In this document: positions 44,892 to 52,766 of the stretch, one piece after another | Layout: each line of letters starts with the position of its first letter | Numbering within the stretch: position 1 is the first letter of the stretch | Assembly (NCBI GenBank): GCA_046262295.1 | Contig: JBHENC010000006.1 | Span: forward strand, 62,001 to 126,000 | Direction of reading: 5' to 3' | Source of the DNA: JBHENC01 sp046262295 | GTDB taxonomy: Bacteria > Acidobacteriota > Blastocatellia > Pyrinomonadales > Pyrinomonadaceae | DNA length: 64,000 nucleotides | The notes under the pieces: model-generated | Databases searched by the model: none | The model's input: the letters and a program-made list of their open reading frames with translations, nothing else | Told to the model about the DNA's origin: nothing | Translations under genes and position numbers: made by a program

Positions 44892-45115
44892 AAGCCTAAT
44901 TCCTCACGCAACTCATCGGGAGAATAATTAAAAACCGGAACTCGATTTCGCCCTAGAATCTCTATAAAAGCTCGCTTTGAAAAGCCCGCCAGACGAGCCG
45001 CCTGTCCCAGAGAAACGCGCTCTGTTTCATACAATTTGATCGCAAGAAGCGTTTGCACTTCGTCCTTCGACAAATTTGGCGGTAAATCCAGTATCAGCTC
45101 AACAGTATTCTGCAT
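44888..45115 (-). CDS. UPF0175 family antitoxin
   Basis: 75 residues: VELILDLPPNLSKDEVQTLLAIKLYETERVSLGQAARLAGFSKRAFIEILGRNRVPVFNYSPDEL, the complete UPF0175 pattern with a ribbon-helix-helix-like DNA-binding part. Normally paired with a DUF3368 PIN ribonuclease; the toxin here is truncated, leaving an orphan antitoxin. It begins 47 bp after the attC site, as expected for the next gene in a cassette array. Confidence 0.85.
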   Translation of the reverse strand: MQNTVELILDLPPNLSKDEVQTLLAIKLYETERVSLGQAARLAGFSKRAFIEILGRNRVPVFNYSPDELREELGL

Positions 45116-45161
45116 AATTATTACCCGTCGTCATTTTAACATCGCCGAGGCAAAAGAAGTC

Positions 45162-45264
45162 GTCTAACGCCCGATCTAACCGGGCGCGGCGAACCGCCCA
45201 TTAGAACCAAGTCTCGCGCATGAAAGCAATGTTATTCGCGCTCCGGTTGAATGAGTTGTTAGAT
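45162..45264 (-). repeat. attC site (integron cassette recombination site)
   Basis: 103-bp imperfect palindrome. On the minus strand it opens with ATCTAAC (fits RYYYAAC) followed by AACTCATTCAACCGGAGCG and closes with CCGGTTAGATCGGGC-GTTAGAC (fits GTTRRRY). Inner arms AACCGG-(A)-GCGCG and CGCGC-CCGGTT pair with one extrahelical base, the hallmark of attC. It directly follows the stop of the gene at 45294-46043. The 5' half closely resembles the attC of aadA cassettes. Confidence 0.8.
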
Positions 45265-45293
45265 GTTTTTCGATAGCTCTCAACGTAACCGCC

Positions 45294-46043
45294 TTAGTTT
45301 TCATTAGATTCAATATTACGAAATAGCTTTCCAATGTTGACTATCAAGTTAACCAAAAAATTCCAATAGTCCATCAATTCACCTTGCGGATTAGTCCAAT
45401 GTGAGTCCATTAGAAACACCCACTTACGTAAAACTCCTGTGCCATGAGCTTCTGGTGTTCTGAAAGTATCATCAAATCCGGTTAGCAGCTTTTCAATTTG
45501 CGCCACGAGTTCTTGAGGTACTTGCGGCATCTTACCTACGATCTTCACAAAGCTATTCTTCTTCCTTCTTGCCCTAAAGAAAGTCTCATATTCTGCGGGC
45601 GCAAACATGAGAATTATGAAGCCCATTATTTTATCGAACAACGCACGATACTTCAGAACGAAAGTAGTGCTATATCTTTGAACCTCCATTTTCCCAAAGA
45701 AATTCTCTTCGGAATCAAACACCGAACTCCCTTCAGACTTATATTTAATAGAACCGTCATCTAGTATTTTAAAGATGGTCGGGAAATATGTATTCATGAT
45801 AGCGAGCATATCTGTATGATCACGCGCCAACAAAATATAGTTTATTTGAAGGTCGAGAAGGGCAGTAAAAACCCGCCCGCCATCCTTTCGTTCTTGCAGC
45901 TTATCGTAAGCATTAACTAAAGATATATGATTTGGAGATAGACCAAGCTTTGCCTTTTCATACTTATTAAGCCAAGTTACGAAAGAAACGACCTCTTCTC
46001 TATCTTTTAGGACAAACGTATTGTCACTTTTAGGGAAAATCAT
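45294..46043 (-). CDS. Cassette-encoded hypothetical protein (249 aa)
   Basis: Not recognised. The ATG at 46043 is chosen because GAAGGG precedes it by four bases; a GTG at 46091 would lie in the cassette boundary. Rich in Lys, Phe, Asn and Tyr, with helical segments (LINYILLARDHTDMLAIMN, IMGFIILMFAPAEYETFFRARRKK) and no signal peptide. AT-rich compared with surrounding genes, in keeping with recent acquisition. It could be a nucleic-acid or defence-type gene, but nothing in the sequence proves this. Confidence 0.7.
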   Translation of the reverse strand: MIFPKSDNTFVLKDREEVVSFVTWLNKYEKAKLGLSPNHISLVNAYDKLQERKDGGRVFTALLDLQINYILLARDHTDMLAIMNTYFPTIFKILDDGSIKYKSEGSSVFDSEENFFGKMEVQRYSTTFVLKYRALFDKIMGFIILMFAPAEYETFFRARRKKNSFVKIVGKMPQVPQELVAQIEKLLTGFDDTFRTPEAHGTGVLRKWVFLMDSHWTNPQGELMDYWNFLVNLIVNIGKLFRNIESNEN

Positions 46044-46165
46044 TATGCCCTTCAACTTAAAAACATCTAACGCATATTGTATGGGTAACACTTACATAAT
46101 ACTCTGTTAGCCGATAATATCCGGGAATAAATTGAGCGGCCTGATGTTTCAACATGACGAGTCTA

Positions 46166-47278
46166 TCAGGCATTTCCCTTCACGGTTTCGGCGACGATTA
46201 GATCAACGACATCTTCAAGGCGTCCGTTGCGGGCGTAGGCGGCGCGTTGGCGTGTTGCGCCGTTGCCGCGTTGCAGAACTTCGCGTGTGAGGGAATTGAT
46301 TTCGTCCCACTCGCCGTGTTCTTCCAGAGTGGGGCGCAGGCGTGTGAGGAGTTTTAGGACAAGCTCTTGCGCGGGGACGGAGCGGGCAGCTTCGATGTCA
46401 ATGAGGTCGGCGTCGAGGCCGTAGCGGGCGGCGCGCCATTTGGCGGCGCGTAGAAGTTCGGGGCGCGCGTGTGTGATGGGTTCGTTGCGTGCGGCTTGCG
46501 CATAGCAGGCGCGTGTGAGGGCGCGTGCGAGTCCGGCGATCATGATGGCTTCGTCTATCGTCATGCAGACATCCGTGACGCGAAATTCCAGCGTCTCGTA
46601 GCGCGCCGAAGGACGCACGTCCCAGTAAATCTTTGTGCCGTCTTCGATGCTTTCGGTGGAGACCAACGCTTCAACGAGGCGGTCGTATTCGGCGCGGGAG
46701 GCGAAGGGTTGCGGCGTTCCGGCCATCGGCCAGCGTCGCCAGATTTCCGTGCGGAAGCTTGCGTAGCCCGTGTCCGCGCCGAGCCAGAAGGGAGAGTTGG
46801 CGGCGAGCGCGAGAAGCACGGGCAGCCAGGGACGCGCGCGGTTCATCACGTCTATCGCCGCTTCGCGGTCATTGATGCCGACGTGAACATGACAGCCGAA
46901 GATGAGATGTTCGCGCGCGAGTTGTTGGTAATTCTGCTCGATGCCGATGTAGCGGGCTTTGGGCGTGACGGTCTGATCTTCCCAGTGCGAGAAAGGGTGT
47001 GTTCCGGCGGCGGCGAGTCGCCCGCCATCGCGCTCTGTTGCCTCTATCACGGCGCGTCGCAGGCGCACGAGTTCGGCACGTGCTTCTGTAAGCGTGCGGC
47101 AGACGGGCGTGCCGATTTCTATTTGCGAGAGATACAGCTCCGGCTGCACTTCGTCGCCGACGGCTCTTTGTGCCTTCGGCAAAACTTCCGCCGAGCGCGG
47201 GCGAAGTTCGCGCGTCTCTGCATCAACAATCTGATACTCTTCCTCGACGCCGATGGTAAATTGTTCGTCTTGTGTCAT
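46166..47278 (-). CDS. YbdK-type carboxylate-amine ligase (GCS2 family)
   Basis: 370 residues. IGVEEEYQIVDAETREL, ELYLSQIEIGTPVCRTLTEA, GCHVHVGINDREAAIDVMNR and EFRVTDVCMTIDEAI are the glutamate-cysteine-ligase-2 signatures, with the Glu and His metal ligands kept. E. coli YbdK has weak gamma-glutamylcysteine synthetase activity, but the physiological amine acceptor in most members is unknown. Divergent from the first SpoIIE phosphatase. Confidence 0.9.
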   Translation of the reverse strand: MTQDEQFTIGVEEEYQIVDAETRELRPRSAEVLPKAQRAVGDEVQPELYLSQIEIGTPVCRTLTEARAELVRLRRAVIEATERDGGRLAAAGTHPFSHWEDQTVTPKARYIGIEQNYQQLAREHLIFGCHVHVGINDREAAIDVMNRARPWLPVLLALAANSPFWLGADTGYASFRTEIWRRWPMAGTPQPFASRAEYDRLVEALVSTESIEDGTKIYWDVRPSARYETLEFRVTDVCMTIDEAIMIAGLARALTRACYAQAARNEPITHARPELLRAAKWRAARYGLDADLIDIEAARSVPAQELVLKLLTRLRPTLEEHGEWDEINSLTREVLQRGNGATRQRAAYARNGRLEDVVDLIVAETVKGNA

Positions 47279-47385
47279 GCCTTTCAGTGTATAACCTTAC
47301 TTATCAGAACGGGAAGTTGAAGCTTAAAGATTAAGCATCGCAAGGCGTTTTGTCCGTTAGTGATTAAACGGAGGCTTGAATCCGC

Positions 47386-49491
47386 TTGCTCAAATCGTTT
47401 CGCCTGCAAATGTTTCTCGCCGCAGTAGTCCTTCTTTGCCTCGCTTCGCACGCCCGTGCGCAAACGTCGAACAACACCTTTTCGTTGACCGCAGAGAAAC
47501 TGCATGGCGATTGGGAAGGAGAATTGTACAACGCCGGATGGTTGTACCACGCGGGCGACGATGCGAGTTGGGCGGCGAAGGATTACGATGATGGCGCGTG
47601 GGAAAAACTGCGCCGCACGCAGTTTAATGACGGGCGTTTGCCGCGTTCGAGATGGACGGGCGCGGCGTGGTTTCGCCTTCATCTCGCGGTTGACGAACAA
47701 CTCGCGCATGAACCCGTCGCGTTGCGCTTCGGGCACTGGGGCGCGTCGGAGATCTACGTTGACGGAAAGCTCCTTGAACGCTTCGGAGAGATTACCGCCA
47801 ATGGTGACGTGGAGTTTAACCCGAACAGGCAGCCCGTTGTGTTTACGTTCGGGAGCGGCGGCGCGCACGTTATCGCCGTGCGCTATTCGTTTCAGGCCGA
47901 AAGGAATTTGGCAACGGGCACGGGCGCGTGGCTCGCGCGCGGCGAACACACTCCCGGATTTTACCCGCTCATCCAAACCGCGCGCTTTGCCGTCGCCGAT
48001 CACGGAGAGCGCGGATACAGGTCGCGCTGGTACAGATTATTTGTCGGCATCCTGTCCGCGCTCGCCCTTCTACACTTTCTGCTCTTTACGTTCTACACGC
48101 GCGAACGCGCCAATCTCTTTTACAGTTTGTTTGTTGTCTGTCTGTCAATCAGCATCGCGGCGCATTACATTCTTAGCGACGATAGCCGAACCGCGCGGGC
48201 CTCGAATCTACTCTTCATTTTGTTTGTCAGCTCGTTTGTGCTCGCGTTGCCGTTGTTGCTGACTTTTCTGTATGTGGCGTTTTCGGAAAAGTTTTCCAGA
48301 CAGTTTTGGGTGTGTCTGGCTCTCTGCTTTATCACAATCGTTACCGTTGCCGTTTTCGTTCGCTCACGCCTTACGCTTTACGTTGTCAGCGCAGCTCTTA
48401 TCTTGCCGCTGGTAGACGCGATCCGCTTAATCGTGCGGTCTCTCGTCAAACGCCGCGAAGGAGCGCGCATTATCGCCGTTGGAGTGCTGTTGTTCGCGTG
48501 CGGGATACTGATGCTTATCGCGCCCGATCTGTTAAGGCTTAAACAGCCTTCGTCGTTTATTGAATTAATACGCGAAATCTTCGTCTATCTAGCCATCCCG
48601 ATTTCCGTCTCCATCTTTCTCGCGCGCAACTTCGCGCGCACCAACACGCACCTCGAAGCGCAACTCGTGCAAGTCAAGGAACTATCGGAAAGAGAAGCGG
48701 AGCATCAGCGACAGCAGGCCAGATTGCTAATCGTCGAAGCCGAAAACGAGCGCCGCACCAAAGAACTCGAAGAAGCACGGCAACTTCAACTCTCAATGCT
48801 GCCGAAATCCGTGCCACAACTTCCAAATTTAGAGATTGCGGCCTATATGAAACCGGCGACGGAAGTCGGCGGTGACTATTATGATTTTCACGTCGGCGAA
48901 GACGGCACGTTAACGGTAGCAGTTGGCGATGCCACAGGTCATGGACTCAAAGCGGGCACGATGGTGACGGCGACGAAAAGCCTCTTCAATAATCTCGCGC
49001 ATGAAACGGACATCGCCAACATCTTCCGGCAATCTTCCGCCGCGCTCAAGAAGATGAATTTGCGCGGATTGTTTATGGCGATGACGATGATGAAGATCAA
49101 AGGTAATCGCCTTGTTATAAGCTGCGCCGGGATGCCGCCCGCGTTGATTTACCGTGCGGCGGCGGGCGTTGTCGAAGAGATAGCGATCAAAGCGATGCCG
49201 TTGGGAAGTCCGCTTACGGGGGCGTATCAACAGCGGGAGTTGACACTTGCCGATGGTGACGCAATCGTGTTGATGAGCGACGGATTTCCAGAGATGTTCA
49301 ACGAGCAGAATGAAATGTTGGACTACGCGAAGGCGAAAGCGGTGCTCGAAGATGTGGCGCTCGGTTCGTCGCAAAGTATTATTAATCGCTTTGTCGAAGT
49401 CGGCGAGCGGTGGGCGGGAACACGTGCGCAAGATGATGACGTGACGTTCGTCGTCTTGAAGGTCACAGGCGGCAACGGCGCACGGGCATAA
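47386..49491 (+). CDS. 7TMR-DISM membrane sensor with SpoIIE-type PP2C phosphatase (copy 1)
   Basis: 701 residues from a TTG with GGAGG 11 bases upstream. Signal peptide, an extracytoplasmic jelly-roll domain (about 30-190: YHAGDDASWAAKDYDDGAWE, FRLHLAVD, GASEIYVDGK), seven transmembrane helices (about 215-420), a coiled coil (about 420-470) and a SpoIIE/RsbU PP2C domain with VGGDYYDFH, VGDATGHGLKAGTMV, LMSDGFPE and DDDVTFVVLK, covering all metal ligands. Expected to dephosphorylate an STAS protein in response to an external ligand. A near copy follows in tandem. Confidence 0.92.
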   Translation: MLKSFRLQMFLAAVVLLCLASHARAQTSNNTFSLTAEKLHGDWEGELYNAGWLYHAGDDASWAAKDYDDGAWEKLRRTQFNDGRLPRSRWTGAAWFRLHLAVDEQLAHEPVALRFGHWGASEIYVDGKLLERFGEITANGDVEFNPNRQPVVFTFGSGGAHVIAVRYSFQAERNLATGTGAWLARGEHTPGFYPLIQTARFAVADHGERGYRSRWYRLFVGILSALALLHFLLFTFYTRERANLFYSLFVVCLSISIAAHYILSDDSRTARASNLLFILFVSSFVLALPLLLTFLYVAFSEKFSRQFWVCLALCFITIVTVAVFVRSRLTLYVVSAALILPLVDAIRLIVRSLVKRREGARIIAVGVLLFACGILMLIAPDLLRLKQPSSFIELIREIFVYLAIPISVSIFLARNFARTNTHLEAQLVQVKELSEREAEHQRQQARLLIVEAENERRTKELEEARQLQLSMLPKSVPQLPNLEIAAYMKPATEVGGDYYDFHVGEDGTLTVAVGDATGHGLKAGTMVTATKSLFNNLAHETDIANIFRQSSAALKKMNLRGLFMAMTMMKIKGNRLVISCAGMPPALIYRAAAGVVEEIAIKAMPLGSPLTGAYQQRELTLADGDAIVLMSDGFPEMFNEQNEMLDYAKAKAVLEDVALGSSQSIINRFVEVGERWAGTRAQDDDVTFVVLKVTGGNGARA

Positions 49492-49568
49492 ATAAACAGC
49501 CGTGCTAATGAGCGCACCCGTCACAAACAAATTTGTTTTCCTTACCGGATGAGGAGGAGCAGCAGAAA

Positions 49569-51671
49569 ATGGATCGCTTTGTTCGTTACAGCTTTCGCGC
49601 CACACTTCTTTTTCTTCTCGCGCTGGCGTTTTCCGCGCCGCTCCTTGCGCAGAATGAAAACACCTTCACGCTGACGGCAGAGAGCTTGGAAAACGACGCC
49701 GCAGTTGAGTTAGACAAGCTTGAGTGGAAGTACCACGCGGGCGATGATGCACGTTGGGCTGATCCGCAATTCGATGATTCATCTTGGGAAATTATCAACA
49801 GTACGCGACTGCCGATTGAACGCCTGCCTAAGAGCGGCTGGCAAGGGATTGGCTGGTTCAGACTGCGCGTTCGTTTGGACGGGACGGCAGCGGACGTGCC
49901 GCTGGTGTTTGAGATGAGCCACTGGGGAGCAAGCGAAATCTTTGTTGACGGCGTTTTAGTCAAACGCTTCGGTGTCGTCGGCGCAAGAAGTGCAAAGACG
50001 GAGCAAGCCTACAATCCGAACAAAACACAGTCTCGCATTGCACTGGGCAGCACGGGCGGGCACTTGATCGCCGTGCGCCATTCCAGCGCGGCTCTACGCG
50101 ATCCGACTTCCGGCTGGAGCAACTTCCTAAGCGCCCGCGCGCCGCAAGATTTCGGCGTCGGATTTGAGTTGCGCATATCAAAGCTTGATTCCTTCCTGTC
50201 ACAGGTTGAGACGATATTTTACGACTATCGCGGCGCAGGAATTGCATCCGGCTTATTCTTCGCCGTCGGCATCTTGTTTCTATTGATCTACGGATTTTAT
50301 CCCCGCGAGAAGGTCTATCTTTTCTTCGGGCTGTTTATTCTCAGCTACGGGCTTTACATTTACGCGGTGGGAACAGGTAACCGTAGTCATGACGACATCG
50401 CAAAGATCGTGCTGTTGCGGCAGCTTATCTTTCTGCTCATTGCGGTTACGAACGTAACTTTTCTGGCATTCCTTTATGTCACGCTCGCCGCGCGCATTCC
50501 GCGCCAGTTCTGGATATTTCTCGCTGCGAGCATCGCTTGGCTCGTCATCAACTTTGCTTTCCCGAACTCAAAAACAAGTTTGGCGCTTAATGTCCTGATC
50601 GCGTCTTTTATACTTATCGAGTCGCTGCGCCTGACGGTGCAGGCGTTACGAAAGGGGGTGGACGGAGCATGGATTGTCGGCATCGGCGTGCTTCTACAGG
50701 CGTCCTCGCTTACCAGAGTGATTTTAGGTTTATCGGGTTTCCCTTTGCCGCCGGGTGTGATCGCTGTGCAGCGCCAAATTAGCACCTACGGTCTGGTAAT
50801 CGTTATCTCAATTTTTCTGGCGCGCCGCTTTGCCCGCACGAACAAACGACTTGAAACAGAGTTAGAGCGCGTCAAAGAACTCTCCGAGAAAGAACTGCAA
50901 CACGAACGGGATAAAGTCGAGTACGAGCGCCGCGCCAAGGAACTTGAAGAAGCACGTCAGTTACAGCTTTCAATGCTGCCGAAGATACTGCCGCAACTTC
51001 CTAACCTTGAAATCGCCGCTTACATGAAACCGGCAACGGAAGTCGGCGGCGATTACTACGATTTTCATGTCGCAGACGACGGCACGTTGACGGTCGCCAT
51101 CGGGGATGCGACGGGACACGGGTTAAAGGCTGGAACGATGGTCACGGCCGCGAAGACGCTTTTTAGCAATCTGGCGCATCAGCCGGACATCTCGCAGATA
51201 TTCAAACAATCTTCGTTCGCGCTCAAGAAAATGAATTTGCGCGGGCTGTATATGGCGATGGCGATGGTCAAGATCAAAGACAGGAATCTTTCGGTATCCG
51301 CCGCCGGGATGCCGCCGATGCTCGTCTACCGTGCCGCAACCAGACAGGTCGAAGAGATTGCCATCAAAGCGATGCCGTTGGGCAGCATCTCAAACTTTCC
51401 CTACCGGCAACAGGAGTTGAACCTCGCGGAGGGTGACACGGTAGTTTTAATGAGCGATGGGTTTCCTGAAATGTTCAATGAGCAGGGCGAGATTCTGGAT
51501 TACGGGCGAGCAAAGACGGTGCTCGAAGAAGTGGCGGACAAATCGCCGCAGGAGATAATCGAATTTTTCGTTCGTCGTGGAGCAGAGTGGGGAGGCACAA
51601 GACCGCAGGACGACGATGTGACGTTCGTCGTCCTGAAAGTCAAAGACGGCAGCCTCTCGCCATCGGTATAG
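49569..51671 (+). CDS. 7TMR-DISM membrane sensor with SpoIIE-type PP2C phosphatase (copy 2)
   Basis: 700 residues from the ATG at 49569 with GGAGGAG upstream. Same architecture as the preceding gene: signal peptide, jelly-roll sensor (YHAGDDARWADPQFDDSSWE), seven helices, coiled coil, PP2C domain with VGGDYYDFH, GDATGHGLKAGTMV, LMSDGFPE and DDDVTFVVLK. The catalytic halves are nearly identical by eye, while the sensor halves differ much more, so the pair looks like a tandem duplication with diverged input. Intergenic gap about 77 bp. Confidence 0.92.
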   Translation: MDRFVRYSFRATLLFLLALAFSAPLLAQNENTFTLTAESLENDAAVELDKLEWKYHAGDDARWADPQFDDSSWEIINSTRLPIERLPKSGWQGIGWFRLRVRLDGTAADVPLVFEMSHWGASEIFVDGVLVKRFGVVGARSAKTEQAYNPNKTQSRIALGSTGGHLIAVRHSSAALRDPTSGWSNFLSARAPQDFGVGFELRISKLDSFLSQVETIFYDYRGAGIASGLFFAVGILFLLIYGFYPREKVYLFFGLFILSYGLYIYAVGTGNRSHDDIAKIVLLRQLIFLLIAVTNVTFLAFLYVTLAARIPRQFWIFLAASIAWLVINFAFPNSKTSLALNVLIASFILIESLRLTVQALRKGVDGAWIVGIGVLLQASSLTRVILGLSGFPLPPGVIAVQRQISTYGLVIVISIFLARRFARTNKRLETELERVKELSEKELQHERDKVEYERRAKELEEARQLQLSMLPKILPQLPNLEIAAYMKPATEVGGDYYDFHVADDGTLTVAIGDATGHGLKAGTMVTAAKTLFSNLAHQPDISQIFKQSSFALKKMNLRGLYMAMAMVKIKDRNLSVSAAGMPPMLVYRAATRQVEEIAIKAMPLGSISNFPYRQQELNLAEGDTVVLMSDGFPEMFNEQGEILDYGRAKTVLEEVADKSPQEIIEFFVRRGAEWGGTRPQDDDVTFVVLKVKDGSLSPSV

Positions 51672-51713
51672 ATGTAAACCCTTGCGAGATTCATTGAGTG
51701 CGATGCGTTTATC

Positions 51714-52643
51714 TTAAACGCGCCGCTCGGGTGGGATCAGCGATTTGTGTATGTGTATGGCGGCCATCGCGCCTTCGGCAGCGGCGACGACGGCGAGTTG
51801 CGAATTGGGCGTTAAGTCGCCCGCCGCGTAAACTCCCGCGACGCTTGTTTGCTGATTGCCGTCAACCCACACGAGGCCGCATTCTTCATCGAGTTTGCAG
51901 CCGAGCGATTCGTACAAATATGCGGACGAGGCTTCCGTGCCGAGATTGAAAAAGAGCGCGTCGCAGTCGAGCGTTCCGCCGTCTTCAAAACAGATGCGCT
52001 GAAGCTGCTTCGTCTCCAGATCGCCTTCGAGACTGGCGACGCTTTGATCGGTCACTGCAATATTGAACTGCGCGAGCTTGGCGCGATGTTCGTCCGTCAT
52101 GTCGCCCGGAACGCCGTTGGTAATCAGCGTCAACTTATCCGTCCACGTCAGCATATTGAGCGCGAAGCCGACGCTTTTGCTTCCGTGCCCGAGCACGGCG
52201 ACGCGCTTGCCCGTCACTTCAAAGCCGTCGCAGTCCGGGCAGTGATGCACGCTCACGCCGTAGAACTCTTTGAAGCCCACGCAGTCCGGCGTTAGATCGC
52301 GCAAGCCCGTCGCCAGCAGTAAACGCCGCGCCTCGAACGGCTGCTCGACGGTTTTTTCATCGCCCGTCGTGATGCGGAAATGATCGTCCGCGATGCGCTC
52401 GGCCTTCGTCACGCAGCCTTCTATAATCAATCCGCCATGCGTGGTCACTTCATCGCGCCCTCTGGTGAGAAGCTCCAGCGGAAGTATGTTGTGGTGGCCT
52501 AGAAAGCCATGCACGCCGTGTGAATAAATGTTGCGCGGGCTGTTGTGATGAAACGTCAGCACGCGGCGGCGATAACGCGCGAGAAAAAGCGCACCCGAAA
52601 GTCCCGCAGGCCCCGCGCCAATCACTATGCAATCGTAGATCAT
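51714..52643 (-). CDS. Thioredoxin reductase-like NAD(P)/FAD oxidoreductase
   Basis: 309 residues. FAD-binding GAGPAGLSGALFLARY, the second Rossmann fold near AVLGHGSKSVGFALN, and GVYAAGDLTPNSQLAVVAAAEGA at the C terminus. HHCPDCDGFE keeps the CxxC active-site pair (CPDC instead of the usual CATC), so a disulfide reductase role is likely, though no thioredoxin is adjacent. It is downstream of the VWA gene and separated from it by a long inverted repeat. Confidence 0.85.
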   Translation of the reverse strand: MIYDCIVIGAGPAGLSGALFLARYRRRVLTFHHNSPRNIYSHGVHGFLGHHNILPLELLTRGRDEVTTHGGLIIEGCVTKAERIADDHFRITTGDEKTVEQPFEARRLLLATGLRDLTPDCVGFKEFYGVSVHHCPDCDGFEVTGKRVAVLGHGSKSVGFALNMLTWTDKLTLITNGVPGDMTDEHRAKLAQFNIAVTDQSVASLEGDLETKQLQRICFEDGGTLDCDALFFNLGTEASSAYLYESLGCKLDEECGLVWVDGNQQTSVAGVYAAGDLTPNSQLAVVAAAEGAMAAIHIHKSLIPPERRV

Positions 52644-52644
52644 A

Positions 52645-52766
52645 AAAGTCAGGAGTCTGGAGTCAGGAGTCCAGAGTCAGGAGTCGGGAGTCTGAAGCCT
52701 TGAGTTTAACGCGAAGACGCTTGCTTGTTTTTGACTCAAGACTCTTGACTCCAGACTCCTGACTTT
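52645..52766. repeat. Long inverted repeat of GAGTC words between two genes
   Basis: Perfect 21-bp arms: 52645-52665 is the exact complement of 52746-52766 (starting AAAGTCAGGAGTC), with further imperfect GGAGTC/GACTC pairing inside. It fills the whole gap between the VWA and flavoprotein genes and would form a long hairpin in RNA. The right arm abuts the VWA stop codon. Confidence 0.85.

Larger units (their letters stand above)
45162..46071 (-). mobile_element. Integron-type gene cassette (one gene plus attC)
   Basis: Cassette boundaries: GCG-GTTAGAT-type R' box at 46071-46065, 22 bases before the ORF start, and the attC at 45264-45162 just after its stop. The enclosed gene is more AT-rich than the flanking YbdK and VOC genes. 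No IntI integrase or attI is in the window, so this is a stand-alone cassette or a remnant of an array with the UPF0175 module. Confidence 0.65.
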
